Source: Actinomycetota bacterium (GTDB lineage Bacteria; Actinomycetota; Actinomycetes; Nanopelagicales; Nanopelagicaceae). From it: a DNA stretch of 8,896 nucleotides. This document shows, piece by piece, positions 5,482 through 8,896 of this stretch. The stretch spans positions 1-8,896 of the forward strand of contig WLRX01000033.1 of NCBI GenBank assembly GCA_009706135.1, in the 5' to 3' direction. A program made the position numbers and the translations under genes. The notes below the pieces were generated by a model, which saw only the letters and a program-made list of their open reading frames with translations, did no database searches and had not been told where the DNA came from. The first letter of the stretch is position 1; each line of letters begins with the position of its first letter.

Positions 5482-6567
5482 GTGGTTAATGAGAATAGTG
5501 CAACACCGGCTGCGATTCGCGCGCTAATTGAGGGAGAACTCGCAACTTTTCTCGGCGTCCAAAAAACTTATTTAGAATCAATTGGCAGTGAACTCACCCC
5601 AGCATCAGATGCACTCTCTTCATTCTTATTAGATGGCGGAAAGAGGTTGCGTCCACTCTTTGCCTACTTTGGATTTATCGGAGCCGGCGGTTCACATAGT
5701 CAAGAAATAATTCGCGCATGTGCAAGTCTTGAATTATTGCAAGCATGTGCGCTGATACACGATGATTTAATGGATGGATCTGACACTCGTCGGGGAAAAC
5801 CAGCAATTCACAAACACTTCGAAAAATTACACTCAAAGGAGAGCGCAGTCGGCTCTTCGGTTGGTTTTGGACAAGCTGCTGCAATTCTTTTAGGTGATCT
5901 TGCGCTGGTGTACTCAGATCTCGCACTTCATCAAAGTGGCATAAAAAACGAGATGTTGCCTCAAGTTTTGGCAGTTCACGATGAAATGCGAGTTGAACTC
6001 ATGGCTGGACAATTCTTGGACATTTATGAGCAGACAAGAAGTTCGCACACCGTAGAACGCGCACTGACTATTGCACGATACAAGTCAGGTAAATATACGA
6101 TCGAGCGGCCACTACATTTCGGCGCATCTCTTGCGACCACGGATAATAATCACCTCGCAGAAGTCACATCTCATTATTCAGGTTATGGATTGCCATTAGG
6201 TGAAGCGTTTCAATTACGTGATGACTTACTTGGCGTGTTTGGAGATCCAGAATTAACAGGCAAACCAGCTGGTGATGATCTTCGCGAAGGAAAACGAACT
6301 GTTCTTGTCGCGACGGCACAAGAATCCATGAGCGCGGTTGATATAAAAGCCTTTGAATCCCAATTCGGTAGATCAGATTTGGATTCCAATGCAATCGCCA
6401 TATTGCGCCAAATCCTTACGGATTCAGGAGCGATAGAACACGTAGAAAATCTCATTACAAAACTAACGAATACGGCCGTCGAAGCACTTGATACACCTGC
6501 AATTACAACAGAAGCCCGTCAGGTTTTAAGCGAACTTGCGATTACCGCCACTAAGAGGAGCCACTAA
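5482..6567 (+). CDS. crtE: geranylgeranyl diphosphate synthase (class I polyprenyl synthase)
   Basis: This enzyme condenses isopentenyl diphosphate onto allylic diphosphates, presumably to C20 geranylgeranyl diphosphate, the substrate of phytoene synthase. The 361-residue protein holds all class I motifs: GGKRLRP (52-58) for diphosphate binding, the first Asp-rich motif HDDLMD (93-98) followed by TRRGKPAIH, GQFLDI (176-181), KSGKYT (201-206), and the second Asp-rich motif RDDLLGVFGD (246-255) with GDDLREGKRT after it. Residues four and five before DDxxD are small (Ala90, Cys89), which permits a product longer than C15; C20 is inferred from crtI and crtB next door. The start is GTG 5482, the first start codon after an in-frame TAA at 5458, and it is probably leaderless. 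The stop overlaps the crtI start by one base (TAATG). The gene heads the backbone operon. Confidence 0.92.
   Translation: MVNENSATPAAIRALIEGELATFLGVQKTYLESIGSELTPASDALSSFLLDGGKRLRPLFAYFGFIGAGGSHSQEIIRACASLELLQACALIHDDLMDGSDTRRGKPAIHKHFEKLHSKESAVGSSVGFGQAAAILLGDLALVYSDLALHQSGIKNEMLPQVLAVHDEMRVELMAGQFLDIYEQTRSSHTVERALTIARYKSGKYTIERPLHFGASLATTDNNHLAEVTSHYSGYGLPLGEAFQLRDDLLGVFGDPELTGKPAGDDLREGKRTVLVATAQESMSAVDIKAFESQFGRSDLDSNAIAILRQILTDSGAIEHVENLITKLTNTAVEALDTPAITTEARQVLSELAITATKRSH
6553..6560 (+). promoter_or_regulatory. strong Shine-Dalgarno site of crtI
   Basis: AAGAGGAG sits six bases before the crtI ATG, within the last codons of crtE. It is the best ribosome binding site in the window, so crtI may be translated independently as well as by coupling with crtE. 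Confidence 0.7.
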
Positions 6568-8051
6568 TGACAAAGCGCGTCAAAGGTCCAACTGATCATG
6601 TTGTTGTTGTTGGAGCTGGCCTAGCCGGTTTAAGCACTGCTCTTCGCTTAGCTGGAGCTGGCCGCAAAGTAACTGTCATCGAACGCGAAAGCGTTCCGGG
6701 TGGGCGAAATGGTTTGCTTAATAAAGATGGCTATGCCTTTGATACTGGTCCATCTGTTTTAACTATGCCATCTCTTATCAATGATGCATTCAACAGCGTG
6801 GGCGAAGAGTTAAAGGATTGGCTTGAGCTAACTCCTGTAAAACCGTTATACCGAGCCTTCTACGCTGATGGTTCACAAATCGATGTGCACGCAAATACAG
6901 AAGAAATGGAAGCTGAAATCGCTCGCACAGTTAGCTCGAGTGAAGCAGCAGGCTACCGACGCTATGTAGATTTCGTTACTAAGTTATACAAATACGAGAT
7001 GAATGACTTCATCGATAGAAATATTGATTCACCTCTTAATTTATTAACTCCAAACTTGGCACGTTTAATAGCCCTAGGTGGTTTTAGGCGACTATCTCCA
7101 AAAGTAAATCAATTCATGAAAGATCCACGTCTTCAAAAAGTCTATTCATTCCAGGCAATGTATGCCGGAGTAAGCCCCCAACAGGCACTCGCAATTTATG
7201 CGGTCATCGCTTATATGGATTCAGTTAATGGTGTCTTCTTTCCCAAAGGTGGAATGCACGCAGTTCCCCGCGCCCTTGCTGCTGCAGCGCAAAAACACGG
7301 CGTCGAATTTATCTATAACACTTCAGTTGAACAGATTGAAACATCTAATTCGCGAGCAAAAGCTGTAATTACCAACACAGGCCAACGCATTGAGTGTGAT
7401 GCACTAGTTCTTAACCCTGATCTTCCTGTTGCATGGCGCGAATTACTAGGAAAAACTCCATTATCGGTCAAGCGACTTCGATACTCCCCTTCCTGTGCAA
7501 CGTTGCTCGTTGGTTCATCGAAAAAATATGATCATGTTGCTCATCACAATATTCACTTTGGTGATTCATGGGATGGCGTATTTGATGAACTGATTAACAA
7601 AAAAACATTGATGAGTGATCCCAGTGTTCTTGTTACGATTCCAACAAAAGATGACCCATCTCTGGCACCTGTCGGTAAGGAGTCTTATTACATCTTGTAT
7701 CCAACTCCGAATTTAGATGCAGATATTGATTGGAAAAAGCAGGCAGGTCCCTATCGCGATCACATGATTAAGACTCTAGAAGATCGTGGATACACCAATT
7801 TTTCAGATGGAATTGAAACTGAAGTAATGACCACGCCCTTGGATTGGCAAGATCGCGGAATGGAGCGCGGCGCACCATTTGCAAGTGCTCATACATTTTT
7901 CCAAACGGGACCATTTAGACCTCGCAATATGGCTAGCGGCTTTGAAAATGTTGTCTTTACCGGATCTGGAACACAACCAGGTGTAGGCGTACCAATGGTT
8001 CTCATTTCAGGTCGTTTGGCCGCTGAGAGAATTGTTGGACCTGTTAAATAA
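6567..8051 (+). CDS. crtI: phytoene desaturase
   Basis: CrtI converts phytoene stepwise to lycopene (or to neurosporene in some organisms) with FAD, at the membrane surface. The 494-residue protein begins with the Rossmann motif GAGLAG (16-21), acidic Glu39 and PGGRNG (44-49), followed by YAFDTGPSVLTMP (56-68). MYAGVSPQQALAIYAVIAYM (198-217) and FPKGGM (225-230) are the usual mid-protein blocks, and GSGTQPGVGVPMVLISG (466-482) with LAAERI is the C-terminal FAD-binding signature of true phytoene desaturases. The family length is about 490-500 residues. Phytoene synthase next door fixes the role; the C-terminal signature differs clearly from that of the CrtD-type paralogue upstream. The gene starts by a TAATG overlap with crtE, behind a strong Shine-Dalgarno site, and its stop touches the crtB ATG. 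The number of desaturation steps cannot be read from sequence. Confidence 0.95.
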   Translation: MTKRVKGPTDHVVVVGAGLAGLSTALRLAGAGRKVTVIERESVPGGRNGLLNKDGYAFDTGPSVLTMPSLINDAFNSVGEELKDWLELTPVKPLYRAFYADGSQIDVHANTEEMEAEIARTVSSSEAAGYRRYVDFVTKLYKYEMNDFIDRNIDSPLNLLTPNLARLIALGGFRRLSPKVNQFMKDPRLQKVYSFQAMYAGVSPQQALAIYAVIAYMDSVNGVFFPKGGMHAVPRALAAAAQKHGVEFIYNTSVEQIETSNSRAKAVITNTGQRIECDALVLNPDLPVAWRELLGKTPLSVKRLRYSPSCATLLVGSSKKYDHVAHHNIHFGDSWDGVFDELINKKTLMSDPSVLVTIPTKDDPSLAPVGKESYYILYPTPNLDADIDWKKQAGPYRDHMIKTLEDRGYTNFSDGIETEVMTTPLDWQDRGMERGAPFASAHTFFQTGPFRPRNMASGFENVVFTGSGTQPGVGVPMVLISGRLAAERIVGPVK

Positions 8052-8896
8052 ATGAATGAGTTAGATGCTGCTGGAATTACAGATCCAGTACTGCGCGCAT
8101 CCTATGAAGAGTGCAAGCGCCTTAACTCCTTGCATGGCAAAACTTACTATCTTGCCACGCTCTTATTGCCAGCACACAAACGTCCATTCGTTCATGCTCT
8201 TTATGGTTTTGCACGTTACGCAGATGAAATCGTCGATGATCTAGCGTCAACTCTTAGTGATCAAGAAAAAGCAGCGCATCTCAAAACCTGGGGTGACTCA
8301 GTTCTTGCGTCCATTTCAACTGGAATTAGTACCGATCATGTAGGTGCAGCACTAATTGACACCGTTCGCAGATTTAATATTCCACAGCAACATTTTGTGG
8401 ATTTTTTACATTCAATGACAATGGACCTGACTGTAAGCACCTACAGAACTTATGAAGATCTCATGGAATATGTATACGGGTCTGCCGCTGTCATTGGATT
8501 GCAGATGGTTCCGATATTGGGGCCACTCTCAGATGGAGCATACGAACCCGCGAAAAAATTAGGAATCGCTTTTCAGCTCGCTAATTTTATTCGAGATGTG
8601 GGCGAAGACCTCGATCGAGGTCGGATTTATCTACCTCTGGATGAACTAGCGCAATTCGGCGTAACCGAGGAAATGCTTCATCATAGAAAACTAACTCCCC
8701 AGATTATTGAGGCCCTTAAATTCCAGATTGAAAGAGTGCGCCAATTACAACGAGAAGCTGCACCTGGAATTGCTTTACTTGAAGAATCAAGCCGCCCATG
8801 TATTTCTGCAGCGAGTACTTTGTATTGCGGCATTGTTGATGAAGTCGAAAAGATTGGATATGACGTATTTAATAAACGCGCCAAAACTTCTACAGC
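8052..8896 (+). CDS. crtB: phytoene synthase, 3' end cut by the window edge
   Basis: CrtB joins two geranylgeranyl diphosphates head to head, giving phytoene. The frame starts at ATG 8052, directly after the crtI stop (TAAATG), and stays open to the end of the window: 281 codons plus two bases, perhaps 20 or so codons short of the usual 300. The squalene/phytoene synthase motifs are present: the first Asp motif ARYADEIVDD (54-63, with Asp58 and Asp62), MDLTVSTY (124-131), YVYGSAAVIGLQM (140-152), and the second Asp motif ANFIRDVGEDLDRGRIYLP (177-195, with Asp182 and Asp186). YVYG replaces the common YCYG or YCxxVAG form, a mild change. No strong Shine-Dalgarno sequence is visible, so translation probably depends on coupling with crtI. 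Confidence 0.94.
   Translation, partial: MNELDAAGITDPVLRASYEECKRLNSLHGKTYYLATLLLPAHKRPFVHALYGFARYADEIVDDLASTLSDQEKAAHLKTWGDSVLASISTGISTDHVGAALIDTVRRFNIPQQHFVDFLHSMTMDLTVSTYRTYEDLMEYVYGSAAVIGLQMVPILGPLSDGAYEPAKKLGIAFQLANFIRDVGEDLDRGRIYLPLDELAQFGVTEEMLHHRKLTPQIIEALKFQIERVRQLQREAAPGIALLEESSRPCISAASTLYCGIVDEVEKIGYDVFNKRAKTST

Noticed and set aside
8681..8884. Minus-strand open frame of 67 codons near the right edge.
   Set aside because: It is antisense to conserved crtB sequence and has no recognisable features.

Overview
The window is a carotenoid biosynthesis locus of nine genes, packed almost without gaps. Several gene junctions overlap by 1 to 4 bases. The moderate-to-low GC content, the gene families and a probable leaderless GTG start suggest a bacterium of actinobacterial type with a streamlined genome, for example a freshwater planktonic actinobacterium. 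That placement is inference; no rRNA or other taxonomic marker is present.

Region 1 (1-4852, + strand) is a probable operon of five genes. It begins with the 3' part of an alpha/beta hydrolase cut by the window edge. Then come a CrtA-family carotenoid 2-oxygenase, a CruF-type 1',2'-hydratase, a CruG-type family 2 glycosyltransferase and a CrtD-type carotenoid desaturase. Together the last four could build a complete modified psi end on a lycopene or gamma-carotene backbone: 1'-hydroxyl, 3',4'-double bond, 2'-oxygen, then a sugar on the 2'-oxygen. This is the logic of myxol glycosides (myxoxanthophyll).

Region 2 (4806-5426, - strand) is a single CDP-alcohol phosphatidyltransferase. It lies opposite to everything else, overlaps the crtD tail by 47 bases and starts back to back with crtE. 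Its catalytic motif lacks the usual Arg after Ala.

Region 3 (5482-8896, + strand) is the backbone operon crtE-crtI-crtB: geranylgeranyl diphosphate synthase, phytoene desaturase and phytoene synthase. crtB is cut by the right window edge after about 281 codons. Its predicted products run from C20 diphosphate to phytoene to lycopene, which feed the tailoring enzymes of region 1.

No lycopene cyclase, rhodopsin, carotenoid cleavage oxygenase or regulator gene lies in the window, so whether the final pigment is acyclic or monocyclic cannot be decided here. I saw no tRNA, rRNA, CRISPR array, insertion sequence or convincing intrinsic terminator. No gene-free stretch exceeds about 55 bases.
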